Shown: piece after piece, positions 54,410 through 63,346 of the stretch | How the letters are laid out: the number at the start of each line of letters is the position of its first letter | How positions within the stretch are numbered: the first letter of the stretch is position 1 | DNA from: an uncultured Planctomycetota bacterium | GTDB taxonomy: Bacteria; Planctomycetota; Phycisphaerae; UBA1845; Fen-1342 | Assembly (NCBI GenBank): GCA_900696525.1 | Contig: CAADGL010000011.1 | Location: 62,001 to 126,000 of the forward strand | Direction of reading: 5' to 3' | DNA length: 64,000 nucleotides | Translations under genes and position numbers: made by a program | The notes under the pieces: generated by a model | What the model saw: only the letters and a program-made list of their open reading frames with translations | The model's database searches: none | Told to the model about the DNA's origin: nothing

Positions 54410-55114
54410 CTACGCCACCGCCGTCGCCGCCCAGCACGCCCCGTAGCCCCGCGGCGGACGCCCCGTGATGCGGCGATACGCGTGCTGATACGCCGCGCGG
54501 GCGAAGTACCGCGGGCCGAAGCGCCCGCCGACGCGCACGGCGTCGCGCAACGCGGCCAGAAAATCGACCGAACCCGAGAAATCGCGCAGGAGCTGGAACG
54601 CCGGCGCAAACTGGCCGGTGAGGTGCCCGTCGGTGCCGACGAACATCGTGAGACCGAAGCGGCGGGCGAAGCGCTCGGCGCGGCGATCCTGCCAGAAGAG
54701 CGGGTTCTGTGAATTCACGATCTCGATGGCGTCGAGGTGATCGACCAGCCGGTGCGTGGCGCGTCCGAGGCTGTGCTGGCAAAAGCGCACGAACGGATGC
54801 GGGGCGAACACCAGTCCGCCCTGCGCCCGGATGCGCTTGATGGTCTCCAGCACGCTGAGCCCCGGCGATACGCGCTCCTCCAGGAAAAGTCCCAGCACGT
54901 GCCCCTCGCGCGTCGAAACCTCCTCGCCGACGATGACCCGCAGATCACGCGCGATCCGCCGCGCCTCCTGCGCTCCGCGGATTTCGTCGTGATCGGTGAT
55001 CGCCACGCACCCCACGCCCTCGCGGCGCGCCGCCGCCACCAGCTCGCCCGGTGACAGGTTGGAATCAAACGAGTAGTTCGTGTGAACGTGGATGACGGTC
55101 TTGAGTGACGACAT
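54410..55114 (-). CDS. PHP-domain phosphoesterase
   Basis: 234 residues. Metal-binding PHP motifs in order: HVHTNYSFDSNLSPGELV (HxH at residues 9 and 11), ITDHDEIRGA, GEEVSTREGHVLGLFLEE, FAPHPFVRF and FVGTDGHLTGQF. The family includes polymerase-associated and stand-alone phosphoesterases (3',5'-nucleotide phosphatase-like TrpH/YciV group), which is the closest match; the substrate is probably a nucleotide or oligonucleotide. No ribosome site precedes ATG 55114, while a good promoter ends 7 nt upstream, implying a leaderless mRNA. Confidence 0.87.
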   Translation of the reverse strand: MSSLKTVIHVHTNYSFDSNLSPGELVAAARREGVGCVAITDHDEIRGAQEARRIARDLRVIVGEEVSTREGHVLGLFLEERVSPGLSVLETIKRIRAQGGLVFAPHPFVRFCQHSLGRATHRLVDHLDAIEIVNSQNPLFWQDRRAERFARRFGLTMFVGTDGHLTGQFAPAFQLLRDFSGSVDFLAALRDAVRVGGRFGPRYFARAAYQHAYRRITGRPPRGYGACWAATAVA

Positions 55115-55121
55115 TTTCGAG

Positions 55122-55150
55122 ATTGTAGCGGCCACGTGGTTTGCGCACAA
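55122..55150 (-). promoter_or_regulatory. Promoter of the PHP gene
   Basis: Minus strand TTGTGC (55145-55150), exactly 17 nt, TACAAT (55122-55127). The -10 ends 7 nt before the ATG at 55114, so the predicted +1 falls on or beside the start codon. Confidence 0.6.
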
Positions 55151-55260
55151 CGTTGCGCGTCCCTGCCGCAGCCCGCGTCACACTGCCCGCCAGCCGCCGC
55201 CAAGAGAGAGCCTTCGGCCGCCCGCCCGTCCGCGGCCGCGTCGGTTCCCTCCCTGGCGCA

Positions 55261-57303
55261 CTATTGGCGCCCGCCCTCTGCGGAACCGGCCACCGCCGCC
55301 TCAAGCAGGCGGCCCGACTCCTGCCAGAGCGCGTCGTATCCGATCACGCCCGCCGGGACGCCGGCCGCAGCCAGCTCCGCCGCACGCTGGCGCGCCGCGC
55401 GGCATGCATCGAGCCGTCCCTGCCTTCCCCAGCACAACGCCGCAACCAGGCAATCGAGCGCGTGGCGCTCGGCGCTGGCGTCCTGCGGAAGCTTGGCCGG
55501 GTCGAGCCACTCGTCGGCGATCCGCGCCGCCTCGTCGACCTGGTTCAGCCGGCTACGGTACAGCGCCTCGCCCGCCGCGCGATCCGCCGGCGAAGCGCCC
55601 GCCAGCGTCTGCTCCAGGATCTGCCCGGCTTCGGCCAGCGCCTGCGCATCGCGAGCCGGATCAACCAGCAGCGCTATCGCAAGGTAGAAGCGAATGTCGG
55701 CCGCGTCGTCGCGCAGCAGCGCCCGCCGCAGCGAGCGCTTCACCTCCGCCCAGCGCCCCAGCTTTTCGGCGGCGTAGGCGCGCTGAATGGGCCAGTCGGC
55801 CCGGCCGTCGAGCCGCTCCAGGCGCTCGTAGCGATCAGCGGCCTCCTGCCAACGGCTCATGGCCATCAGCAGCGCGGCCTCGTTCGTGAGAGGAGCGACT
55901 GCACTCGGATTGATCGCCGAGGCGCGCGAGTACGCTTGAAGCGCGGCCTCCGGCCGGCCGAGCGCCTGCCGCGCGACGCCCAGGTTGTACCACGCCTCTC
56001 CGTACCCCGGCGCCAGCCGCACGGCCTCGAGCAGGTCGCGCTCCGCGGCCTGCGGCTGCTCCGCGAACAGGGCCGCCGCGCCGGAGAAGTAGAGCGACGT
56101 GGCCCGCAGGCGCCGTTCGCTCGCCCGGGAATGCTGAAAAGCGAGCGCCAACGCGAGCGCGACCAGCGCCAGAACGCCAGCCGCCGACCAGCCGCCGACC
56201 CAGCGCAGGTGCTTGCGCAGCAGCTTCCGCATCACGTAACCGCCGCTCGGCTGTCGGGCCAGCACCGGGTCGTGGTTCAAGTAGCGCTCCAGGTCGGCGG
56301 CGAGCTCCGAGGCCGACGCGTACCGCCGGCGGCGCTCTTTCTCCAGGCAGCGCATCACGATCCAGTCGAGCTCCTCCCGCAGTTGCCGCGCCAGCGCCCC
56401 GGGCGCGCTGCCGCAGCGCGGGGCGCCGGCGCGCGAGTCGGCTCCGGACCCGGAAGACGTTGCCGGCACGGGCGCGCCACCGCTGCGCCCCGGTCGCGTC
56501 GGCGCGGTCGAGCTCGGCGCCGGGCGCGGCTGCTGGGCGATCTGCTCGACGCGCTGGCTCGGCGACGGCGGAGTCACCTCATCCAGCACCTGCACCAGCC
56601 CGCCGAGCCCGCGGCTCAGCAACACCGCCTCGTCGAGCGGTCGCGTGCCCGTGAGCAGCTCGTACAGCACGACGCCCAGCGCGTAGATGTCCGAGCGCGT
56701 ATCCACATCCGCCGCGTCGCCGCGCGCCTGCTCCGGGCTCCAGTACGCGGGAGTGCCGACCGGATCATGCGCCTCTGGCTCGATCAGCGCCTCCGGGTCC
56801 GGGTTCACCGCCTTCGCCACGCCAAAGTCGATCACCTTCGGCGTCGCGCGGCCATCCAGAACGCCGACGAGGATGTTCGACGGCTTGAGGTCGCGGTGGA
56901 GGATGCCGCGCTGATGCGCGTGCTGCACGGCGCGGCAGACCGGCACGAACAGCTCCACGCGCTGCCGCACCGACAACCCCTCGCGATCGCAATATGTCGT
57001 GATCGGCACGCCGGACACGTACTCCATCGCCAGATACAGCCGCCCGGCCGGTGTCTGCCCCGCGTCGTACATGTTGGCGATGTGCGGGTGATTCATGAGC
57101 GCCAGCGACTGGCGCTCCGCCGCGAAACGCGCAACCACGTCCTCGCCGTCCATCCCGCGCTTGATCAGCTTCAGCGCCACGCGCCGCCGGACCGGTTCGG
57201 TCTGCTCGGCCAGCCAGACCTCCCCCATCCCGCCGGAGCCGATGCGCTCCAGCAGCCGGTACGGCCCGATCTCGCGTCCGGATTGGCCCATGATCCCGCT
57301 CAT
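55261..57303 (-). CDS. Serine/threonine protein kinase with membrane anchor and TPR domain
   Basis: A Hanks-type kinase of about 680 residues. Gly loop IGSGGMGEVWLAEQ, VALKLIKRG with the ATP lysine, catalytic loop HRDLKPSN, DFGVAK, and GTPAYWSPEQARGDAADVDTRSDIYALGVVLYELL. An unusual low-complexity Pro/Ser/Gly/Ala insertion of about 60 residues interrupts the C-lobe (about 255-315) before the final kinase helix (LDWIVMRCLEKERRRRYASASELAADLERYL). One membrane helix follows near 383-400 (AAGVLALVALALALAF), and then TPR-type repeats to the end (GYGEAWYNLGVARQALGRPEAALQAYSRA). It probably senses extracytoplasmic partners through the TPRs. Start uncertain (57303, or four codons in). Confidence 0.9.
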   Translation of the reverse strand: MSGIMGQSGREIGPYRLLERIGSGGMGEVWLAEQTEPVRRRVALKLIKRGMDGEDVVARFAAERQSLALMNHPHIANMYDAGQTPAGRLYLAMEYVSGVPITTYCDREGLSVRQRVELFVPVCRAVQHAHQRGILHRDLKPSNILVGVLDGRATPKVIDFGVAKAVNPDPEALIEPEAHDPVGTPAYWSPEQARGDAADVDTRSDIYALGVVLYELLTGTRPLDEAVLLSRGLGGLVQVLDEVTPPSPSQRVEQIAQQPRPAPSSTAPTRPGRSGGAPVPATSSGSGADSRAGAPRCGSAPGALARQLREELDWIVMRCLEKERRRRYASASELAADLERYLNHDPVLARQPSGGYVMRKLLRKHLRWVGGWSAAGVLALVALALALAFQHSRASERRLRATSLYFSGAAALFAEQPQAAERDLLEAVRLAPGYGEAWYNLGVARQALGRPEAALQAYSRASAINPSAVAPLTNEAALLMAMSRWQEAADRYERLERLDGRADWPIQRAYAAEKLGRWAEVKRSLRRALLRDDAADIRFYLAIALLVDPARDAQALAEAGQILEQTLAGASPADRAAGEALYRSRLNQVDEAARIADEWLDPAKLPQDASAERHALDCLVAALCWGRQGRLDACRAARQRAAELAAAGVPAGVIGYDALWQESGRLLEAAVAGSAEGGRQ

Positions 57304-57438
57304 GCGGCGCGACGCCCGCGCCCCGGCGGACGCGCAACGCACGCCCGCCGGCTCGCCTCAGGTCCGCATCTCTTCAACGGCGCCGTGAGTATCCCGCCCG
57401 CTCGCAAGGCGGACAAGGCGCACGATCGCCGGTTGTCG

Positions 57439-58029
57439 CTACAGCGGACGACGCAGCGCCTCCCGTACGCGTTCGCGAATGGGCTGCTCGAGTTGATCGA
57501 TCCATGCGGCCAGACCTTGCGCACCCTCCTGTTGGCGCAGCAGGGCGGCGACGCCGCGCAGATGGGCGTCGCGCTCGCGGCAGAACGCCGCGAACGCGGC
57601 TTCGAGCTCATCGCGCGACCAGACGGAGAGCGGGTCTGACGCGCGCACCAGCGCTCGCGCCCAGCGGACGAGCCCGTGCTCCTCCGCGTCGAACCCGTAC
57701 CACGGCAGCACCGCCGCCAGCCGCTGCGCAGGCGTTCCCAACACCTGCTCGACGTCGGCGGGCAATTGCCGCAGGCGCTGGTCGGCGGTTGCGCCGGCCA
57801 GCGAATCGAGCCAGCCGGCCTGGCGGACGGGACCCGCCTCGGGCGGACCGAGGCGAGCGGGGGGAACGACGACGACCCTTCGGCCGACGACGGGAAAGTC
57901 GATCGTAACCCGGTGAACACCCGTAGCGCGGGACAACGAAACGACCGTGCCGGCTCCCCAGTCGGGTCGCGCGAGGACGCGCACTTTTGACCCGACCAGC
58001 GACGGTTCGATGACGAGGTCATCAGCCAT
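57439..58029 (-). CDS. DUF3553-like protein
   Basis: 196 residues, cytoplasmic. Residues 10-55 (SKVRVLARPDWGAGTVVSLSRATGVHRVTIDFPVVGRRVVV) match the small SH3-like DUF3553 domain, often found next to UvrD-type helicases. The rest is helical (GTPAQRLAAVLPWYGFDAEEHGLVRWARALV; EAAFAAFCRERDAHLRGVAALLRQQEGAQ) and unrecognised. A nucleic-acid or transcription-linked role is possible but not shown. A TATCAT box ends 7 nt before the ATG and no ribosome site is present. It is followed by the kinase gene on the same strand after 135 bp. Confidence 0.7.
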   Translation of the reverse strand: MADDLVIEPSLVGSKVRVLARPDWGAGTVVSLSRATGVHRVTIDFPVVGRRVVVVPPARLGPPEAGPVRQAGWLDSLAGATADQRLRQLPADVEQVLGTPAQRLAAVLPWYGFDAEEHGLVRWARALVRASDPLSVWSRDELEAAFAAFCRERDAHLRGVAALLRQQEGAQGLAAWIDQLEQPIRERVREALRRPL

Positions 58030-58036
58030 GGGGATG

Positions 58037-58042
58037 ATGATA
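58037..58042 (-). promoter_or_regulatory. -10-like box upstream of the DUF3553-like gene
   Basis: TATCAT on the minus strand with exactly 7 nt to the ATG at 58029, the same spacing as at kdsC, the outer-membrane barrel gene and the PHP gene. No -35 is recognised. Confidence 0.4.
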
Positions 58043-58290
58043 CCGAGCCGCCGGCGTTTCCGGCGCCCGGCGCGGTCGCGATCGATGCGTCACGCTCATC
58101 CCAAGGGGTGAGAGCGCGCGGTGAATCGGCATCGTAAAGTGTAGGATGCCATTGACAACGGGCCCGCGCCGGCGCATGCTTCATGTTTAGCCCGTCTGAG
58201 GCCGTGCCAGCTCCATAGATTGAAGGAGAAGCGTTACTCCAGCAAGACTGGCCCGGGCTCATGCGGCGTTCTGGTGTAGGGGTGTTCGGC

Positions 58291-58497
58291 ATGTCTCAGG
58301 GTACGGTGAAATGGTTCAACGACACGAAGGGGTACGGGTTCATCAAGACCGAGCAGGGAGTCGAGGTCTTCGTTCATCACACCGAGATCGAAGCCGACGG
58401 CTTTCGGTCGTTGAAGGAGGGTGAACGCGTCGAGTTCGAGATCAGCCAGGGCCCCAAGGGCCCCAAGGCCGTCAAGGTGCGGCTGGCCGCCACCTGA
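58291..58497 (+). CDS. Cold-shock-domain protein
   Basis: A 68-residue single-stranded nucleic-acid-binding protein (CspA family), an RNA chaperone. RNP1 KGYGFIK and RNP2 VFVHHTEI are both intact, after the standard opening GTVKWFN. ATG 58291 is preceded by AGGGG; an upstream ATG (58261) would add ten residues not seen in the family. A possible promoter, TTGACA (58152-58157), 17 nt, CATGCT (58175-58180), would give a leader of about 105 nt, in line with long leaders of cold-shock genes. A strong terminator follows. Confidence 0.95.
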   Translation: MSQGTVKWFNDTKGYGFIKTEQGVEVFVHHTEIEADGFRSLKEGERVEFEISQGPKGPKAVKVRLAAT

Positions 58498-58526
58498 GCT
58501 CGGGGCCTCGCCACAGGCTCTCCACC

Positions 58527-58562
58527 GGGCGCCGTACTGAACCGACGGCGCCCATTTTCTTG
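58527..58562 (+). terminator. Intrinsic terminator of the cold-shock gene
   Basis: GGGCGCCGT (58527-58535) and ACGGCGCCC (58545-58553) form a perfect 9-bp stem with a 9-nt loop, directly followed by ATTTTCTT. It is the best intrinsic terminator in the window. Confidence 0.85.
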
Positions 58563-58582
58563 CGCCCGCGATATGATAGATC

Positions 58583-58710
58583 CGAGCCCCAAGCGCCAGC
58601 GCCGGGGCCCTGCCGGGGGCCCGAACCGAGCCCCAGGCGCCAGCGCCGGGGCCCTGCCGGGGGCCCGAACCGAGCCCCAGGCGCCAGCGCCGGGGTCACC
58701 GGGCGAACCC
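58583..58710. repeat. 44-bp tandem repeat, about 2.9 copies
   Basis: Units begin at 58583, 58627 and 58671 with CGAGCCCCA(A/G)GCGCCAGCGC. The first two are nearly identical over 44 bp; the third diverges after about 25 bp. Each unit contains a GGCCC-TGCCG-GGGGCCC-type inverted repeat. It lies in the gap between the cold-shock terminator and hflX. A single related copy occurs at 33035-33055. Confidence 0.85.
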
Positions 58711-58751
58711 CGCCGACCGGCGTTGAAGTATGTTGTGTTTGAAGGAGTCGC

Positions 58752-60128
58752 GTGGCCAGGAACACTTTTGCCGACAAGTCCGTGCGCGATAACCTCGCCG
58801 TCGGGAGAGAGCGTGTCGTGCTTGTCGGCGTGCTGTTGAGCGAACCACGCGCCAGCGGCGACCCGCTCGCCGAGCTGGCCGAGCTGGCTGAGGCCGCCGG
58901 CGCCGAGCCCGTCGGCCGCGTCGTGCAGCGCCGCCGCAGCTACGCCGCCGCGACCTGCATCGGCAAGGGCAAGCTGGAGGAGGTGCGTCAGCGGGCCGAC
59001 GCCGCCGACGCCGCCACGGTCATTTTCGACAACGATCTCTCGCCGTCGCAGATTCGCGAGATCGAGAAGGCCGTCAACCGCAAGGTGCTCGATCGCAGTG
59101 AGCTGATCCTGGACATCTTCGCCTCGCGCGCCCGGACCGCCGAGGCCCGCTTGCAGGTCGAGCTGGCCCAGCTCGAATACACGGCGCCGCGCCTGCGCGG
59201 CATGTGGACCCACCTGGAGCGCATCGCCGGCGCCGGCGGCGGCACGGGGGTTGGCGCCGTCGGGGGCATCGGCACGCGCGGTCCCGGCGAGCGGCAGATC
59301 GAGATCGACCGGCGCATCGTCGGCAAGCGCATCGCGCTGCTGAAGGAGCGGCTGGCGGAGATCGATCAGCGCAAGGTCCGCGAGGTCGGCGCCAGGCAGG
59401 ATCACTTCACGGTCTCGCTCGTGGGCTACACGAACGCGGGCAAGAGCACGCTGATGAACGCGCTGACCGGCGCGGCGACGCTCGTGCGCGACCAGCTCTT
59501 CGCCACGCTCGACACCCTCACCCGCCGCTGGGACCTCGGCAACGGGCGCTTCGTGCTGCTTTCGGACACGGTCGGGTTCATCCGCAACCTGCCGCATCAC
59601 CTGGTCGCTTCCTTCCGCGCCACGCTCGAGGAGGCCATCCACGCCGACCTGCTGCTGCACGTCGTGGACGCCTCCAGCCCCGACGCCGAGCAGCAGGTTG
59701 CCGCCGTCCACGACGTGCTGCGCAGCCTGGGCGTCGCCGACGACCGGCGACAGTTGCTCGTGCTGAACAAGACCGACGCCATCGAGGACGAGGCCGCATT
59801 CACGGTGCTGCGCGCGGCGCATCCGGCGGCGCTGCCGATCTCGGCCCGCAGCGGCGCCGGTTTGCCCGAGCTGCGCGACGCCGTCGCGCAGCTCCTGGCC
59901 GGCGAGCAGCAGCGGCTGCGGCTGTCGGTGGCGCTGCACGACGGGCGGGCGCTGGGCCTGCTGAAGCGGTTCGCGGAGGTGCTGGAGACGCGCTTCGAGG
60001 ACAGCCGCGCCGTTCTCGACGTCCGCATCGCGCCGCGTGTGCTCAACCAGCTTCACGCGCTGGGCGCCGACGTGCGCCCCGCGGCGGATGAGGACGGAAT
60101 TCGCGCGGACCGCTACACTGACGGCTGA
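58752..60128 (+). CDS. hflX: GTPase HflX
   Basis: Ribosome-associated GTPase that splits stalled 70S ribosomes under stress. 458 residues. N-terminal HflX domain (GDPLAELAELAEAAGAEPVGRVVQRRRS; YIGKGK-like CIGKGKLEEVRQ), the RAEARLQVELAQLEYTAPRLRGMWTHLER-type coiled helix, a Gly-rich linker with GTRGPGERQIEIDRR, then the G domain: G1 GYTNAGKS (225-232), G3 DTVGFIRNLPHHLVASF, G4 NKTD, G5 SARSG. A C-terminal extension of about 75 residues is present. GTG start with GAAGGAG 4-5 nt upstream. Confidence 0.95.
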   Translation: MARNTFADKSVRDNLAVGRERVVLVGVLLSEPRASGDPLAELAELAEAAGAEPVGRVVQRRRSYAAATCIGKGKLEEVRQRADAADAATVIFDNDLSPSQIREIEKAVNRKVLDRSELILDIFASRARTAEARLQVELAQLEYTAPRLRGMWTHLERIAGAGGGTGVGAVGGIGTRGPGERQIEIDRRIVGKRIALLKERLAEIDQRKVREVGARQDHFTVSLVGYTNAGKSTLMNALTGAATLVRDQLFATLDTLTRRWDLGNGRFVLLSDTVGFIRNLPHHLVASFRATLEEAIHADLLLHVVDASSPDAEQQVAAVHDVLRSLGVADDRRQLLVLNKTDAIEDEAAFTVLRAAHPAALPISARSGAGLPELRDAVAQLLAGEQQRLRLSVALHDGRALGLLKRFAEVLETRFEDSRAVLDVRIAPRVLNQLHALGADVRPAADEDGIRADRYTDG

Positions 60129-60189
60129 TGTTGGATGCTCGGGCCGGACAGGGTCGCCTTGCGGCCCCGGCCTCTGACGGGGTTACTGC

Positions 60190-61353
60190 ATGAAGATTGC
60201 CGTTCCGCGGGAGATCGACGAGCGTGAGCACCGCGTGGCCCTGGCGCCGGAATCCGTCAAGAAACTGGTCAAGGCTGGCCTGGAGGTGGGCGTCGAGGCC
60301 GGCGCCGGGCAGCGGGCCTTCCTGTCCGACAAGGAATACCTCGATGCCGGCGCCGTGATCGAGCACAGCGCCGCCGCCCTGCTCGGCGCGGCGGACCTTG
60401 TGCTGAAGGTGCAGCCGCCGGCACAGAACTCGGCCCTCGGCGAGCACGAAGCCGATCTCATGCGCCAGGGGGCGATGCTGTTGTGCAGCATGACCCCGGT
60501 GCGCGCGCTCGACTCGGTGAAGCGCCTGGCGCAGCGGCGGATCAGCGCCCTGGCGACCGACCTGATCCCGCGCACCACCCGGGCGCAGTCGATGGACACG
60601 CTCTCGTCGATGGCCAACATCGCCGGCTACAAGGCGGTGCTGATCGCGGCGGCCGAGCTGCCGAAGTACTTCCCCATGTTCATGACCGCCGCCGGCACGG
60701 TCTACGCGGCCAAGGTCTTCGTCATCGGCGCGGGGGTCGCCGGCTTGCAGGCGATCGCGACCGCCAAGCGGCTCGGGGCGGCGGTGACGGCGACCGACAC
60801 GCGCAAGGCCGTGGCCGAGCAGATTCACAGCCTCGGCGCGAAGTTCGTCGGGGTGGAGTCCGCCGAAGACGCGCAGACCGCCACCGGCTATGCCAAGGAG
60901 CTGTCGCAGGAGTTCTACCGCAAGCAGGCCGAGCTGATCGCTCAGCAGTGCGCCGCCAACGACGTGGTCATCACCACGGCGCTGATCGGCGGCACCACCG
61001 CCCCCAAGCTCATCACCGAGGACATGGTCCGCAGCATGAAGCCCGGTTCGGTGATCGTCGACCTGGCGGCGACCGCCGGCGGAAACTGCACGCTCACAGA
61101 GCCTGGCGAGACGGTGCTGCACTACGGGGTGAAGATCTGCGCTCCGCTGAACCTGCCCAGCAGCATGCCGCAGCACGCCAGCCTGCTCTTCGGCCGCAAC
61201 CTGACGCACTTCGTCCTGGCGTTCTGGAACGAGAAGGAGAAGCGCTTCAACCTGGACCTCGAGGACGAGATCATCCGCGGGGCGCTGGTCACGCATGACG
61301 GGCAGGTGCTGCACGGCCCCACCAGGGCCGCGCTCGAAAAGTCCGGCCCGTGA
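60190..61353 (+). CDS. pntAA: NAD(P) transhydrogenase alpha subunit, soluble NAD(H)-binding part
   Basis: Domain I of the proton-translocating transhydrogenase, which passes hydride between NADH and NADP. 387 residues. It starts MKIAVPREIDEREHRVALAPESVKKLVKAGLEV, then QPP, DLIPRTTRAQSMDTLSSMANIAGYKAV (about 118-145), the Rossmann loop VIGAGVAGLQAIATAKRLGA (about 179-198), and RKQAELIAQQCAANDVVITTALI with GGTTAPKLI. The split arrangement (separate pntAA and pntAB) is common outside enterobacteria. It is followed by pntAB after 124 bp and pntB. Confidence 0.95.
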   Translation: MKIAVPREIDEREHRVALAPESVKKLVKAGLEVGVEAGAGQRAFLSDKEYLDAGAVIEHSAAALLGAADLVLKVQPPAQNSALGEHEADLMRQGAMLLCSMTPVRALDSVKRLAQRRISALATDLIPRTTRAQSMDTLSSMANIAGYKAVLIAAAELPKYFPMFMTAAGTVYAAKVFVIGAGVAGLQAIATAKRLGAAVTATDTRKAVAEQIHSLGAKFVGVESAEDAQTATGYAKELSQEFYRKQAELIAQQCAANDVVITTALIGGTTAPKLITEDMVRSMKPGSVIVDLAATAGGNCTLTEPGETVLHYGVKICAPLNLPSSMPQHASLLFGRNLTHFVLAFWNEKEKRFNLDLEDEIIRGALVTHDGQVLHGPTRAALEKSGP

Positions 61354-61477
61354 TCCGGCCGGAGCAGCGCTCGCGACGCGCCCGGCGCGACCGCCGCTTC
61401 TCAAGACGCACGAATCGACATGGGTGGCCGCCGGCGCCGACTGCGCCGCGCGGCGGCCCGCGAACAGAGGACTCAAC

Positions 61478-61777
61478 ATGCTGCTTGCCGAATCGGTGAT
61501 CGAGCTGTTCACGAACAACTTCGTCGTGTTCGTGCTGGCGATGTTCATCGGCTTCGAGATCATCTCAAAAGTGCCGCCGATCCTGCACACGCCGCTGATG
61601 TCCGGGTCGAACGCGATCTCGGGCATCACGATCGTCGGCGCCCTGGTGATCGCCGGGCTCCACCACGCCTGGTGGAGCGAGTTCTTCGGCTTCCTCGCCG
61701 TCACGTTCGCGATGATCAACGTCGTCGGGGGCTACACCGTCACCGACCGCATGCTGGCCATGTTCAAACGCCGCTGA
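61478..61777 (+). CDS. pntAB: NAD(P) transhydrogenase alpha subunit, membrane part
   Basis: 99 residues with three membrane helices (NNFVVFVLAMFIGFEIIS; AISGITIVGALVIAGL; EFFGFLAVTFAMINVVGGY) plus the connecting VPPILHTPLMSGSNAIS motif, which is highly conserved in the N-terminal membrane domain. It forms part of the proton channel with PntB. AGAGGA precedes ATG 61478. It sits 18 bp before pntB. The last residues, TDRMLAMFKRR, are the usual basic cytoplasmic end. Confidence 0.95.
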   Translation: MLLAESVIELFTNNFVVFVLAMFIGFEIISKVPPILHTPLMSGSNAISGITIVGALVIAGLHHAWWSEFFGFLAVTFAMINVVGGYTVTDRMLAMFKRR

Positions 61778-61795
61778 TCGATTGGGGGAACCTGG

Positions 61796-63289
<1,494 letters not shown>

Positions 63290-63346
63290 CAGGCGGCCGG
63301 CCCGCGCGGCCGCGAGCGGGCTCCCGCGTTCGTGCCTTCCCGTGAC

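Noticed and set aside
55141-57639. 832-residue open frame on the plus strand opposite the kinase
   Set aside because: Arg/Leu/Ala-rich shadow of the kinase-TPR gene, which is certain on the minus strand.
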